A stretch of 64,000 bases of DNA, taken from contig CM067588.1 of assembly GCA_034336665.1 (NCBI GenBank), forward strand, positions 4,466,655 through 4,530,654, read 5' to 3'. The notes beneath the pieces are model-generated. The model searched no databases and was not told the origin of the DNA. It worked only from the letters and a program-made list of their open reading frames with translations. How positions within the stretch are numbered: the first letter of the stretch is position 1; the number at the start of each line of letters is the position of its first letter. The translations under genes and the position numbers were made by a program. Below are positions 1 through 12,133 of this stretch, piece by piece. The DNA is from Luscinia megarhynchos. Taxonomy: Eukaryota > Chordata > Aves > Passeriformes > Turdidae.

Positions 1-170
1 TTGCAGGGATAAAATGGGAATGCTGAGGGATGAAAATCCTCCCTCCTGTTGAAGTCACCCTCCCTGGGGACATGGAAATTCCCGGGAGATGCCTTTGAGG
101 AAAGTGGAGCGTGGAGTAAATTATTTATAAATTCTGTAAGTCCTGAAATCGAGCTGGGACTTTGGGCGAA

Positions 171-1750
171 CAAGGGGAAAAAAAATAAGGGAAAAAAGGG
201 GAATAAAATAAGGAAAAATGGGGATAAAACATGAAAAAAAAGAGGAATAAAGTAAGGGAAAAAAAAGGGAATAATATAAGGAAGAAAGGGTAAAAAAGGG
301 AAAAAGAGGAATAAAATAAAGGAAAAAGAGAAATAAAATAAGGGAAAAAAGAGGAAAAAAATAAGGGAAAAAGAGGAATGAAATAAGAAAAAAAGAGAGG
401 AATAATATAAGGAAGAAAGGGTAAAAAAGGGAAAAAGAGGAATAAAATAAGGTTAAAAGAGGAATAAAATAAGGGAAAAAGAGGAAAAAAATAAGAAAAA
501 AAGAGGAATAAAATAAGGGAAAAAAAGAGTAATAAAATAAGGGAAAAAAGGGGAATAATATAAGGAAGAAAGGGTAAAAAAGGGAAAAAGAGGAATAAAA
601 TAAAGGAAAAAGAGAAATAAAATAAGGGAAAAAGAGGAATAAAATAAGGGGAAAAAGAGGAATAAAATAAGGGAAAAAAGAGGAATAAAAAAGAAAAAAG
701 AAAGAGGAATAATATAAGGAAGAAAGGGTAAAAAAGGGAAAAAGAGGAATAAAATAAGGTTAAAAGAGGAACAAAATAAGGGAAAAAGAGGAAAAAAATA
801 AGGGGAAAAAAGAGGAATAAAATAAGGGAAAAAAAGAGTAATAAAATAAGGGAAAAAAGGGGAATAATATAAGGAAGAAAGGGTAAAAAAGGGAAAAAGA
901 GGAATAAAATAAAGGAAAAAGAGAAATAAAATAAGGGAAAAAGGAGGAATAAAATAAGGGGAAAAAGAGGAATAAAATAAGAAAAAAAGAGAGGAATAAA
1001 ATAAGGTGAAAAAAGGAATAAAATAAGGGAAAAAAGAGGAATAAAAAAGAAAAAAGAAAGAGGAATAATATAAGGAAGAAAGGGTAAAAAAGGGAAAAAG
1101 AGGAATAAAATAAGGTTAAAAGAGGAATAAAATAAGGGAAAAAGAGGAAAAAAATAAGGGGAAAAAAGAGGAATAAAATAAGGGAAAAAAAGAGTAATAA
1201 AATAAGGGAAAAAAGGGGAATAATATAAGGAAGAAAGGGTAAAAAAGGGAAAAAGAGGAATAAAATAAAGGAAAAAGAGAAATAAAATAAGGGAAAAAAG
1301 AGGAAAAAATAACTGGAAAAAGAGGAATAAAATAAGAAAAAAAGAGAGGAATAATATAAGGAAGAAAGGGTAAAAAAGGGAAAAAGAGGAATAAAATAAG
1401 GTTTAAAAGGGAATAAAATAAGGGAAAAAAGAGGAATAAAATAAGGGAAAAAAAGAGGAATAATATATGGAAGAAAGGGTAAAAAAGGGGAAAAGAGGAA
1501 TAAAATAAGGGAAAAAGGGGAATAAAATAAGAAAAAAAGAGGAATGATATAAGGAAGAAAGGATAAAAAAGGGAAAAAGAGGAATAAAATAAGGTGAAAA
1601 GGGGAATAAAATAAGGGAAAAACGAGGAATAAAATAAGGAAAAATAGGAATAATATAAGGAAGAAAGGGTAAAAAAGGGAAAAAGAGGAATAAAATAAGG
1701 AAAAAAAAAAAAAGAGGAATAAAATAAGAGGGAAAAGGGAATAAGGGAAG
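171..1750. repeat. Purine-rich ~22-bp minisatellite with higher-order structure
   Basis: Variants of AGGAATAAAATAAGGGAAAA are repeated for about 1.6 kb, so the + strand is almost all A and G with scattered T. A marked variant, GGAATAATATAAGGAAG, recurs at 706 and 1062, and the following ~240 bp of those two copies are nearly identical, giving a 356-bp higher-order unit. Long Phe/Leu/Tyr-rich frames on the minus strand are translations of the repeat, not proteins. Confidence 0.95.
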
Positions 1751-2277
1751 GTTTTCCCACATCCAGGGTTGATTCCGTGCTGTGGGATGGTGAAATGTCC
1801 CTTCCCTGCCAACCCCGGGATGTATTTTAGGATTTTTCCCAGCTCGTGCTGCCACGGGGCTCTCCAGGAGCCCACGGTGTCCCCGCGTGTCCCTCCTCGC
1901 CACCCCCAGCCCGCTGCTGAACTTCCATCAGCTCCGGGAAGCAGCTCCATAAATCACGGCAGAGCCGGGAAATTAAAATCGTTAAGGTGATAAATGGGGT
2001 TGTTTCGCTTTCAAGGGAGAGAGCCGGGAGAAGGAGGTGCTGGGCTCTCCGTCTGGGAAAAAATGTGGGGTGAAGGTGGTGGGGGGAGAGAGGGAGGGAG
2101 TGCTGAGGATGCCGTGCGGGGATGGAGGGTTTGCAGAGGTTTTGGGGTGCTGGGCTGCCCTGCCCAGGGGTGCGCTCACCCCACAGGGTGTTCCCGGCCG
2201 TGGGATGGTCCAAACCCGCAAGGAATTGTTGTCCTTGGATCCAGGGGGGTGATTGTCCACCGGCCGTGGCAGTGCCA
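1751..2277. other. Unique spacer
   Basis: Non-repetitive, moderately GC-rich sequence with AAATCACGG and GGAAATTAAAATCG patches around 1950-1980. No exon, RNA gene or promoter is recognised. Confidence 0.7.
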
Positions 2278-3651
2278 GCAGCACCCAAATCCTGCAGCAC
2301 CCAAATTCCTGCAGCACCCAAATCCTGCTGAACCCAAATCCTGCAGCACCCAAATCCCACAGGATCCAAATCCCACAGCACCCAAATCCTGCAGCACCCA
2401 AATCCTGCAGCACCCAAATCCTGCACAATCCAAATCCTGCAGCACCCAAATCCTGCAGCACCCAAATCCTGCTGAACCCAAAGCCCACAGGATCCAAATC
2501 CTGCAGCACCCAAATCCTGCAGCACCCAAATCCTGCAGAACCCAAATCCTGCAGAACCAAAATCCTGCAGAACCCATATCCTGCACAACCCAAATTCTGT
2601 AGAACCCAAATCCTGAAGAATCCAAATCCCACAGGATCTAAATCCTGCAGAGCCCAAATCCTGCACAATCCAAATCCTGCAGCACCCAAATCCTGCTGCA
2701 CCCAAATTCTACAGGATCCACATCCTGTGATACCCAAATCCTGCAGAACCCAAATCCTGCAGAGCCCAAATCCTGCAGAGCCCAAATCCTGCGGAATCCG
2801 CATCCCACAACACCTGCATCCCACAAGACCCATCCTGTTGCATCCAAATCCTGCAACACTCAAATTCCTCAGCATCCACATCCCGACAATTCTTGCATCC
2901 CACAGCACCCAAACCCCACAGCACCCAAATCCTGCAGCACCCAAATCCCACAGCACCCAAATCCTGCAGCACCCAAATCCTGCAGCACCCAAATCCTGCT
3001 GAACCCAAATCCTGCAGAACCCAAACCCCACAGGATCCAAATCCTGCAACACTCAAATTCCTCAGCATCCACATCCCGACAATTCTTGCATCCCACAGCA
3101 CCCAAACCCCACAGCACCCAAACCCCACAGCACCCAAATCCTGCAGCACCCAAATCCTGCAGCACCCAAATCCTGCAGCACCCAAATCCCACAGCACCCA
3201 AATCCTGCAGCACCCAAATCCCACAGGATCCAAATCCTGCAGCACCCAAATCCCACAGGATCCAAATCCTGCAGCACCCAAATCCTGCAGCACCCAAATC
3301 CCACAGGACCCAAATCCTGCAGAACCCAAACCCCACAGGATCCAAATCCTGCAACACCCAAATTCCTCAGCATCCACATCCCAACAATTCCTAAATCCCA
3401 CAGCACCCAAACCCCACAGCACCCACATCCCAACAATTCCTAAACCCCACAGCACCCAAACCCCACAGCACCCAAATCCTGCAGCACCCACATCCCAAGA
3501 ATTCCTAAATCCCACAGCACCTGTATCCCTCAGCACCAACATCCCAAAAATTCCTGCATCCCACAGCACCCAAACCCCACAGCACCCAAACCCCGCAGCC
3601 CCCACATCCCGCAGCCCCCACATCCCGCAGCCCCCCACATCCCGCACCCCC
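2278..3651. repeat. 16-bp minisatellite (AAATCCTGCAGCACCC)
   Basis: About 86 units by length, most with a CTGCAG core. A diverged block beginning CTGCAACAC recurs at 2851, 3044 and 3349, showing block duplication within the array. Because 16 is not a multiple of three, all frames stay open over long distances, producing false frames rich in GFGCCRIWVLQDL or HPNPAAPKSC. Confidence 0.95.
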
Positions 3652-4332
3652 TCGCCCCTCAGCCCCAGCCCGGCCCCGCAGCGGCTCCCTGAGCCCAGGG
3701 CAGTTCTGCCTGGAGCGGCTCCAGGATTTGGCCCCGGGATGTCGGGGACGGGAGCCTGCAGCAATAAATCATCGCTGCCCCGAGCCGCGGGGCATTTCCT
3801 GGGATTAATGACCCGCTCCGGGAGGAGTTGCTCGATTTGGGATGAGGCCAAAAATCCCATTTACCCCACCCGGTGCTGAACCCCGGCTCACTCTTCGTGC
3901 CAAGGTCAGCAACACCTCCTCCTGCCAATTTTTAAAAATTATTATTAGTAGGAATAATAATCAAGTGTTGGAAGTGGATTTCCATTCCCACCACGGCAAT
4001 GCGGAGAGAGGTGGGGATGTATATCCCTGGTATTAAAAATGGAAAAGAGCATCCCTGTCCCCCAGGAGCCTTTTCCGGGCTCTCCCGGGGACAGGAGCGT
4101 GTTGGGGACACTCCTTGGCTTCTCCTGGAGTTGATTTGACACCCTGGAATTGCCGGGAAGGGACGGGGCAGGGAAAACCCGGTAGGGAGCAGAGCGGGAT
4201 GCGGGCCCTGGGCGATTCTCCCGATGGAAGTTTGGGGGTTGCCGTGGCAGCGGGAGAGCCGGGCGAATCCTCGGCTTTCCTTTCTTCCGGGGGAAGAAAG
4301 TTTTGTGCTCCCGGCCGCGGGATGGAGCGGAG
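3652..4332. other. Unique spacer
   Basis: GC-rich at the start, then an AT-rich patch at 3930-3965 (TTTTTAAAAATTATTATTAG). No gene or RNA is recognised. Confidence 0.7.
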
Positions 4333-5276
4333 CGGTGGGATCAGAGTCCTAGGATGCGGTGGGAATGCGGGATCAGAGCCGTGGGATGGGCTGGGAATGC
4401 GGGATCAGAGCCCTGGGGTGGGCTGGGATCAGAGCCCTGGGATGCGCTGGGAATGCGGGAACAGCCCCGTGGGATGCGCTGGGAACAGTCCTGTGGGATG
4501 CGCTGGGAATTCGGTGGGATCAGCCCCCTGGGATGCGCTGGGAATGTAGGAACAGCCCACGGGATGGGCTGGGAATGCAGGAACAGAGTTATGGGATGCG
4601 CTGGGATCAGAGCCCTGGGATGCGCTGGGAATGCGGGATCAGAGCCCTGGGATGCGCTGGGAATGAGGGATCAACCCGTGGAATGCGATGGGAGCGCAGG
4701 AACAGTCCCGTGGGATGCGCTGGGAATGCAAGATCAGAGCCCTGGGATGCGCTGGGAATGCAGGAACAGCCCGTGGGATGCGCTGGGAATGCGGGAACAG
4801 AGCCCTGGGATGAGCTGGGAATTTGGTGGGAACAGCCCCGTGGGATGCGCTGGGAATTCGGTGGGAACAGCCCCGTGGGATGCGCTGGGATCAGCCCCGT
4901 GGGATGCGCTGGGAATGCAGGATCAGAGCCCTGGGATGAGCTGGGAATGCGGGGATCAGCCCGTGGGATGCGCTGGGAACAGCCCCATGGGATGCGTTGG
5001 GAATTCAGTGGGATCAGCCCCGTGGGATGCGCTGGGAATTCTGTGGGATCAGCCCCGTGGGATGCGCTGGGAATTCGGTGGGATCAGCCCCACGGGATGC
5101 GTTGGGAATTCAGTGGGATCAGCCCCGTGGGATGCGCTGGGAATGCGGGATCAGAGCCCTGGGATGTGCTGGGAATGCGGGAACAGAGCCCTGGGATGTG
5201 CTGGGATCAGCCCCGTGGGATGCGCTGGGATCAGCCCCGTGGGATGCGCTGGGAATGCAGAAACAGCCCCGTGGGA
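4333..5276. repeat. ~32-bp minisatellite (GGGATGCGCTGGGAATGCGG)
   Basis: About 30 units. Two alternating variants differ after GGGAAT: one continues GCGGGATCAGAGCCCT, the other TCGGTGGGATCAGCCCCGT. Frames through it (GMRWECGIRALGCAGN type) are repeat artefacts. Confidence 0.95.
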
Positions 5277-5852
5277 AGCTCAGGCTCTGCTGCCGCCGCT
5301 CCCACGCGTGTTCAGGGACACAAAACCACCCAAACACGCCGGGAAAATTCCAACCCAAACCCATCCCGAGCAGCTCCGCTCCTGGAGGCTTTTCCCTCTG
5401 GCTGGCTCTGCCCGGGATTCCCAGCCGGGCACATCCGAGCTCCACGTGGCCACCGTGTCCCCCTGTGCCACACGGCCGGAGCCACCCCGGCCTCGCCCGC
5501 CCTTCCCCGCTGAATTATTGAAAACTCGAGCGGCAGCCACAAATATTTAATCCCTGCTTCATCAAAAATTTACCCTGGTTGGAGCTGCCGGTGACAGAGA
5601 TGTGTGACAGGGCCAGCGGAGAGGGGACAGCCAGGACAGAGGGAATTTGGGATGTCCCGGGGATGGGACCCTCCCTGCTGAGCACACAGGGTCAAAGGGC
5701 ACCCGAGTGTGGCAGTGCCACCAAGTGCTGCTCAGTGTCCCCACCTGCTCTGTCCCCTCACCCCGGGGAGGGCACAGCCACCCCCCTGAATTCCCAGTCC
5801 CATATTCCTGCCCCAAAGCCAGCCCAGGGCCCTGCAGGACCTGGGCTGGGTG
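5277..5852. other. Unique spacer
   Basis: Mixed GC-rich sequence with an AT-rich patch CACAAATATTTAATCCC near 5540. No coding exon is recognised. Confidence 0.7.
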
Positions 5853-6526
5853 TGACCCCAAATCCAGCCTGTCCCCACTGCCACCCAAAACTGCCTGTGC
5901 CTTCTGTTACCCCAAAACAGCCTGTGCCCACTGCCACCCCAAAAACAGCCCGTCCTCACTGCCACCCAAAAATCCAGCCTGTCCCCATCGTCACCCTAAA
6001 TATGGCCTGTGCCCACTGTCACTCAAATCCAGCCTGTCCCCACTGCCACCCCAAAAACAGCCTGGGTGGCACTGGCTGCTCCCACATCTCACTGTCCCCC
6101 CAAAAATCCAGCCTGTTCCCTCTGTTACCCCGAATCCAGCCTGTGCCCACTGTCACACAAAACCAGCCTGTCCCCAACGCCATCCCAAAACCAGCCTGTC
6201 CCCAACGCCATCCCAAATCCAGCCTGTCTCCACTGTCACCCCAAAACCAGCCCGTCCCCACTGGCATCCCAAATCCAGCCTGTCTCCACTGTCACCCCAA
6301 AACCAGCCTGTCTCCACTGTCACCCCAAATACAGCCTGTGCCCACTGTCACTCAAATCTAGTCTGTCCCCATTGCCACCCCAAAACCAGTCTGTCCCCTC
6401 TGTTATCCCAAAAATCAGCCTGTCCCCATTGCCACCCAAAAATCAGCCTGTCCCCATTGTTACCCCAAACCCAGCCTGTCCTGTCACCCCAAACCCAGCC
6501 TGTCCCCACTGCCACCCCAAACCCAG
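5853..6526. repeat. ~28-bp minisatellite, family A copy 1 (CCAGCCTGTCCCCACTG)
   Basis: About 24 units of CCAGCCTGTCCCCACTG followed by TCACCCCAAAA. The same family reappears in the same orientation at 22896-23855, so the two loci share an origin or have exchanged sequence. Confidence 0.93.
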
Positions 6527-6797
6527 GGCGGGGACGGTCTCCAGGGCAGCCCAGCTCAGCGCCGTGACCCGGGGCCAGCGGCAGCGCGGGCAGCGGTGGC
6601 AGCAGGAGAGAAAAGCCACAGCCCTGCCCTGCTGAGCGGGGTTTGTGTGAGGAGGCATCACCCCCAGCCCGGGGGGACAGACGGAGCGGGGGGATCCCGG
6701 CTGCTGGGAGCGGCGGCACCCGGGACCCGCGGTGACAAAGCCACCTCCTGCTTGGGAGTCCCCAGGCAGCGCTGCCCTTCCCTGGGGGGCACAGCCT

Positions 6798-6817
6798 GTT
6801 AATTATCGCTAATTAAC
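6798..6817. promoter_or_regulatory. Inverted repeat with HNF1-type half-sites
   Basis: GTTAATTATCGCTAATTAAC has perfect 8-bp arms around TCGC. Each arm holds a TAATTA homeodomain core and the GTTAAT half of the HNF1 consensus, though the halves are spaced farther apart than in a normal HNF1 site. Confidence 0.35.
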
Positions 6818-7578
6818 CCTCATCCGCACTCAGGGCTGTCCCCAGCGCGTCCTTCCCTCGTTGGGGCGGTGCTGCCATGGGGCGGGTTTGGGCTCATCCC
6901 AAAATCTGGGATTTGTCGGGATCTTTCCGCGCCCGGCCCGAGGTGAGAGCCGGGCTGGAAAGGAGCCGGGAGAGCGGCACCTCGGCCAGCAGGTTCGCTC
7001 CCCTTATGGAAAGGCATTTGGGATGTGTTTATTCCTGTCGGAGCCCTTGGCCCGTGGCGGGGAGCGGGATTAATCCGGGAAGAGCGGGCGCCTGCTGCCA
7101 AATTCCCCCGGGAGGCACAAGGAGCTGGATTTGGGGGGCTCCGGAGGAGACCCGGGGGGTCCCGCTGGAGGAGGGTGATGGGTGGGTGTTCCTCCTTCTC
7201 TCAGAGATCCCAGGAGGAGAAAACACAGGAGGGAATTAAAGTGGAAGAAAGCGAAGATAAATCCCCGCAATCACTTTGAGCTCTGGAGCGGAGTTTTGGG
7301 ACAGATTCTGTCCCAGCCTGGCTGCTCTTCAATCAGGGCACGGTCACAGGCGGGCTGGGCGAGCTCCAGAGCTCCAGGGCGGCAGGAATTGGCAGAGGAT
7401 GTCCTTAAAGCCGCATTCCCAGCGGGCTCTCCTGGGGGCACACACGGGTGACACCCGGAGCGCCACTGGAACCCAGTCCCGGACCCGGGGACACCGCTGG
7501 TGGCAAGGCGGGTTCATGTCGCGATAGCCCCGGGGCTGGCGGTGGCCTCGGGCTGGACCCACCTCGTTGGCTGAGCGC

Positions 7579-7645
7579 GTTAATTATCCCAATGCCTGAT
7601 TATCACTGATGGTGATAATTACCACATTCACAATTATCGCCGTGG
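7579..7645. promoter_or_regulatory. Cluster of GATA-type sites with a perfect inverted pair
   Basis: ATTATCAC (7599-7606) and GTGATAAT (7612-7619) are perfect inverted arms around TGATG, each containing TGATAA, a WGATAR match. Additional TTATCC and TTATCG cores flank them, giving four GATA cores in under 70 bp. Confidence 0.35.
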
Positions 7646-9325
7646 ATACGTGACAATGACCGCGCCAGTGGCTCACGGGGACATTGGCACCGTCCTGCCG
7701 GCCCTGGCACCCCGCGCGTCCAGCGCTGCCCTCTCCTGCCAGCTGTGCCCAGCTGTGCCCCTCATCCATGGATTTCCTGGCGTTTATCACTCCCATCCCA
7801 AAGGGATCCACATCCCCCATAAATAAGCGGGTTTTAGGGCATTTCTCCCTCTCCCGGGTTATCCTCACCCTCCTCAGGCGGGCAGGAACCACAGAAATCC
7901 CTCCTTGGGATCAGCCCCCAGAATTCAGGGACGGCCTGCAAACCTCACCTGCCCCAGGGAATTTTCTGACCCCCCCAGCCCGGCTGGAAAAATCCGAATA
8001 TTGCTGGGAAAACGCAGCTTTGTGAGGATAGCGCAGAAATCTGTGCCCTCCAGGGTCGGGGCGCTGTCCCAGAGCCCATCCCTGGAGCCGCACCAGTCTC
8101 CGGGAGAACTGGGACCAGTTGGCCGAGCCCAGCGTGAGTCACGGCGGCCCCGCCGCCATCCAGCCATAAACATTCCGGCTTAGGAGCCGCGTCCCAGTTT
8201 TCCCGGTGCTGTTTGCATTGATCTGCCTTCCAGGCTCTGCTTTGCTCCAGTTTTTAATGTAATTTCACCAGCCATTAGCCCAGAACGCAGCTCTGCCCCT
8301 CCCTCACTTCACAGCGGTTTTTTTTCCTAATTTTTCCACGAACTTTTCCCTACGTTTCCCCCTCACCCTTAAATATCTCTATTTGAGATTGCCTTGGTTT
8401 TTTGGGACCCTCAGCACGACCCGGCAAAAGCGGCGGGAGCCCAGCCTGCCCAAACCAGCCCAATTATGGCCAAACTGCTGCCAAAAAAAGCCCCGAGAGC
8501 CTCCTTGACCTTCTGGAATCTTCTCCGAACCCCCGGGAATGACCCTGCGCTTCACCCGGATGATTTCACCGGTGATTTCCTGGGGGGTCTGTGTGTGTGT
8601 GGAGGGTTATTTTTATTTTTATTTTTTTTCCACGCTGAGGGAAAATGAAAATGCTGAGGCACAGAAAGACTCTCACTTCCCTAAATCCTAATTATAGCAC
8701 GCAGCGCTCTCGGGCTCAGCGGGTGCCCCGAGCCTCGTGCAGGCTGCGGGGGTGGGAAACTGAGGCACAGGGGCGCTGAGATGGATTTAAGGAGGTTTGG
8801 GAAAGAGTTGAGCTCCTCTTGAGTTTGCTCGGAGGGTGATGGGAATAAATATTCCCTGTCCTTACCCCCGAGCGGATATCCTAGGTTTGCACAGCACAAA
8901 AAAAAGGAAAACAGGGATCGTGCTGCCCCAAGGGCTCCTGGAGAGGAACGAGAGCCGCCAGTTGCAATTCCAGCCGCGGCTCCCTGGAGGCTCGGAGCGG
9001 GCAGGCGGGGACACGGGGCGAGCGGGGACACCGGGGCTGTGTCACGCCAAGCGCCACCCCTGGGGCTGCCAGCGCCCCGAGCAGCGGCTCCGCAGCAGCG
9101 CCAGAGCCGGGAAAAAATGCCCAAAATCCCGCTTGTCCCAAAGCCAAGTTTCCGCTGGAAGCCACCAGCTGTCCCCTGGCCAGGTACAGGGACTTGGCCG
9201 CGGGTTTGGACGCTCCCCTCGTTAGTTACGAGCTGATTAATTACCCCGCTGCCTCCTCTCCCAAACAGATCTGCGTATCCAGGCGCTAATGAACAACTCC
9301 AGTATTAATTGCAGGGGTGAGTTCA

Positions 9326-9339
9326 CTCCTAATTAGGAG
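9326..9339. promoter_or_regulatory. 14-bp palindromic homeodomain site
   Basis: CTCCTAATTAGGAG is a perfect palindrome centred on TAATTA. Further TAAT cores lie within 100 bp upstream (GATTAATTA, GCTAATGAAC, GTATTAATTGC). Confidence 0.35.
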
Positions 9340-9502
9340 CAGATTTGGGGAATGAGCGCTGGGAGAGCTGCCGGTGCCTCTGCGCCAGGATTCCAGCCTG
9401 GGGGCTTCTTAGTGACTAATTGAGGAGTTGATTAAACCCGGGCGGGAACGGAGCCGGAGATGTGGCCGAGGGGTTCGTGTCAACATCTGGCTGGGAATTG
9501 GG

Positions 9503-10602
9503 ATGGATCCAGCCGGGATCCAGCTGGGATCCAGCCGGGATCCAGCCCTGATCCAGCCCTGATCCAGCCCTGATCCAGCCCTGATCCAGCCGGGATCCAG
9601 CCCTGATCCAGCCCTGATCCAGCCGGGATCCAGCCGGGATCCAGCCCTGATCCAGCCCTGATCCAGCCCTGATCCAGCCCTGATCCAGCCCTGATCCAGT
9701 CGGGATCCAGCCCTGATCCAGCCCTGATCCAGCCCTGATCCAGCCCTGATCCAGCCGGGATCCAGCCGGGATCCAGCCGGGATCCAGCCCTGATCCAGCC
9801 CTGATCCAGCCCTGATCCAGCCGGGATCCAGCCCTGATCCAGCCCTGATCCAGCCCTGATCCAGCCCTGATCCAGCCGGGATCCAGCCGGGATCCAGCCC
9901 CTGATCCAGCCCCTGATCCAGCCCCTGATCCAGCCCCTGATCCAGCCCCTGATCCAGCCGGGATCCAGCCCTGATCCAACCCTGATCCAGCCCTGATCCA
10001 GCCGGGATCCAGCCCTGATCCAGCCCTGATCCAGCCGGGATCCAGCCCTGATCCAGCCGAGGGATCCAGCCCTGATCCAGCCCCTGATCCAGCCCTGATC
10101 CAGCCCTGATCCTGCCGGGATCCAGCCGGGATCCAGCCCCTGATCCAGCCCCTGATCCAGCCGGGATCCAGCCCTGATCCAGCCGGGATCCAGCCCCTGA
10201 TCCAGCCCCTGATCCAGCCCCTGATCCAGCCCCTGATCCAGCCGGGATCCAGCCCTGATCCAGCCCCTGATCCAGCCGGGATCCAGCCGGGATCCAGCCC
10301 TGATCCAGCCCTGATCCAGCCCTGATCCAGCCGGGATCCAGCCCTGATCCCGCCCTGATCCCGCCCTGATCCAGCCCTGATCCAGCCCTGATCCAGCCGG
10401 GATCCAGCCCTGATCCAGCCCCTGATCCAGCCCTGATCCAGCCCCTGATCCAGCCGGGATCCAGCCCGGGATCCAGCCGGGATCCAGCCCTGATCCAGCC
10501 CCTGATCCAGCCGGGATCCAGCCCTGATCCAGCCCTGATCCAGCCCGGATCCAGCCCTGATCCAGCCCTGATCCAGCCCGGATCCAGCCGGGATCCAGCC
10601 CT
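9503..10602. repeat. 11/12-bp minisatellite (CCCTGATCCAG / CCGGGATCCAG)
   Basis: Close to 100 units, switching between a CTGATCC and a GGGATCC variant, so many copies create GGATCC. A subset is 12 bp with an extra C. The 429-codon minus-strand frame of GLDQGWIRAGS type is translation of this repeat. Confidence 0.95.
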
Positions 10603-10872
10603 GCTGGCAGAGCTTTTGCAGCCAGGACAGGAGGTGTGCAGCTGTGTGGAGTTGCGGGGTTCCCAGCTCTTCTGGGGAGCTCCAGCGAGGCTCTCCATGG
10701 GCGGGAAACTTTTTACAGCTGCTTCCAGATTCCCAAAATACTCTTCAATATCTGACTTTTCCGCGGCGTTATCAAAGTGTCACCTGGAAGGGGGACAGGG
10801 CCGAGCCCTTTGGACTTTTGGGTGCTCCAGGCTCGGCTCTGCCTGTCCCCTTGGGCAGCAGCTTTGCCTCTG
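10603..10872. other. Unique spacer
   Basis: Short non-repetitive GC-rich sequence. Nothing is recognised. Confidence 0.7.
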
Positions 10873-11646
10873 CTGCTCCTGGCTGTCCCTGATAAATCCC
10901 AAAGAACTGACAAATCCCAAAGAAAAGGGGGATGCTGTTCCTGTCAAATCCCAAAGAAAAGTGGGATGCTGCTCCTGGCTGTCCCTGACAAATCCCAAAG
11001 AAAAGTGGGATGTTGTTCCTGACAAATCCCAAGGAAAAGGAGGTTGCTGCTCCTGGCTTTTCCTGACAAATCCCAAAGAAAAGGGGGATGCTGTTCCTGG
11101 CTGTCTCTGACAAATCCCAAAGAAAAGGGGGATGTTGTTCCTGGCTGTCCCTGACAAATCCCAAAGAAAAGGGAGATGCTGTTCCTGTCAAATCCCAAAG
11201 AAAAGGGGGATGTTGTTCCTGGCTGTCCCTGACAAATCCCAAAGAAAAGGGGGATGCTGTTCCTGACAAATGCCAAGGAAAAGGAGATTGCTGCTCCTGG
11301 CTGTCCCTGACAAATCCCAAAGAAAAGGGAGATGCTGTTCCTGGCTGTCCCTGACAAATCCCAAAGAAAAGGGCGATGTTGTTCCTGACAAATCCCAAAG
11401 AAAAGCGGGATGCTGCTCCTGGCTTTTCCTGACAAATCTCAAAGAACTGACAAACCCCAAAGAAAAGGGGGATGCTGTTCCTGACAAATGCCAAGGAAAA
11501 GGAGATTGCTGCTCCTGGCTGTCCCTGACAAATCCCAAAGAAAAGGGAGATGCTGTTCATGGCTGCCCCTGACAAATCCCAAAGAAAAGGGAGATGCTGT
11601 TCATGGCTGTCCCCGACAAATCCCAGAGAAAAGGGGGATGCTGTAT
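10873..11646. repeat. ~44-bp minisatellite (CTGACAAATCCCAAAGAAAA)
   Basis: Units consist of TCCCTGACAAATCCCAAAGAA, then AAGGGGGATGCTGTTCCTGG. Some copies are shortened by loss of the second half. A block around 11240-11350 recurs near 11460-11560, showing duplication within the array. Confidence 0.93.
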
Positions 11647-12133
11647 CCATGTTCCCCCCCGTCCCCTCCCTGTCCTGGCCAGGCTGGGCCCAGCCCCGTG
11701 TCACGCTGGGCTCTGTTTAGGGCTGCACCCTCTTTGTTGGAATTCCCAATGGGAACGGGAATTTTCCGCTTTTCCCTGTGCATCTCCCCGCTCGGAGCAG
11801 CCCCGGAGGTGATGCTGGGTCAGTCAGCGCTGGGGGAGCAGCTGGAAATTAAAAAAAAAACAACAAAAACCACCCGAACGCCGCGGAGAGGAAAGGGCCG
11901 GAGAGCGGCTGAGTTTCCATCAGCGCTGGGACACTGGAAAATCTGAGTGGGGAGCGGGAGGGAAGGAGCGAATTTCTGCTTCCTGCGAGGGAGGGAGGGA
12001 GGAGGGAGCGGCTCAGGGCGGGCGGGGAGCGCTGCCGCCACTCGGGCCCTGCCCCAGGCTCCCCTTCCCTCCCAAACACCAAAAACGCCGCAGGAAGGAG
12101 GATCCGGCTGGACACGGGGGAAAAAAACAGCTG
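11647..12133. other. Unique spacer
   Basis: Non-repetitive, with an A-rich patch at 11848-11872 and a GGGAGGGAGGGAGGAGGGAG run near 11990. No gene is recognised. Confidence 0.7.

Larger units (their letters stand above)
6527..9502. other. Unique 3-kb island with AT-rich candidate regulatory patches
   Basis: Largely non-repetitive. It alternates GC-rich stretches with short AT-rich patches carrying TAATTA or TTATC cores: 6798-6817, 7579-7645, 8215-8290 and 9236-9345. It also holds a 3' splice site-like and donor-like pair near 9252-9317. No protein is recognised on either strand. The pattern resembles conserved noncoding elements, but conservation cannot be judged from one sequence. Confidence 0.55.

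Noticed and set aside
760..1950. Minus-strand Phe/Leu/Tyr-rich frame that looks like a membrane protein
   Set aside because: It is translation of the purine-rich repeat; hydrophobicity is a by-product of poly-pyrimidine codons.
2278..3651. CRISPR-like alternation of repeats and spacers
   Set aside because: Units are contiguous 16-bp tandem repeats without unique spacers, in a vertebrate sequence.
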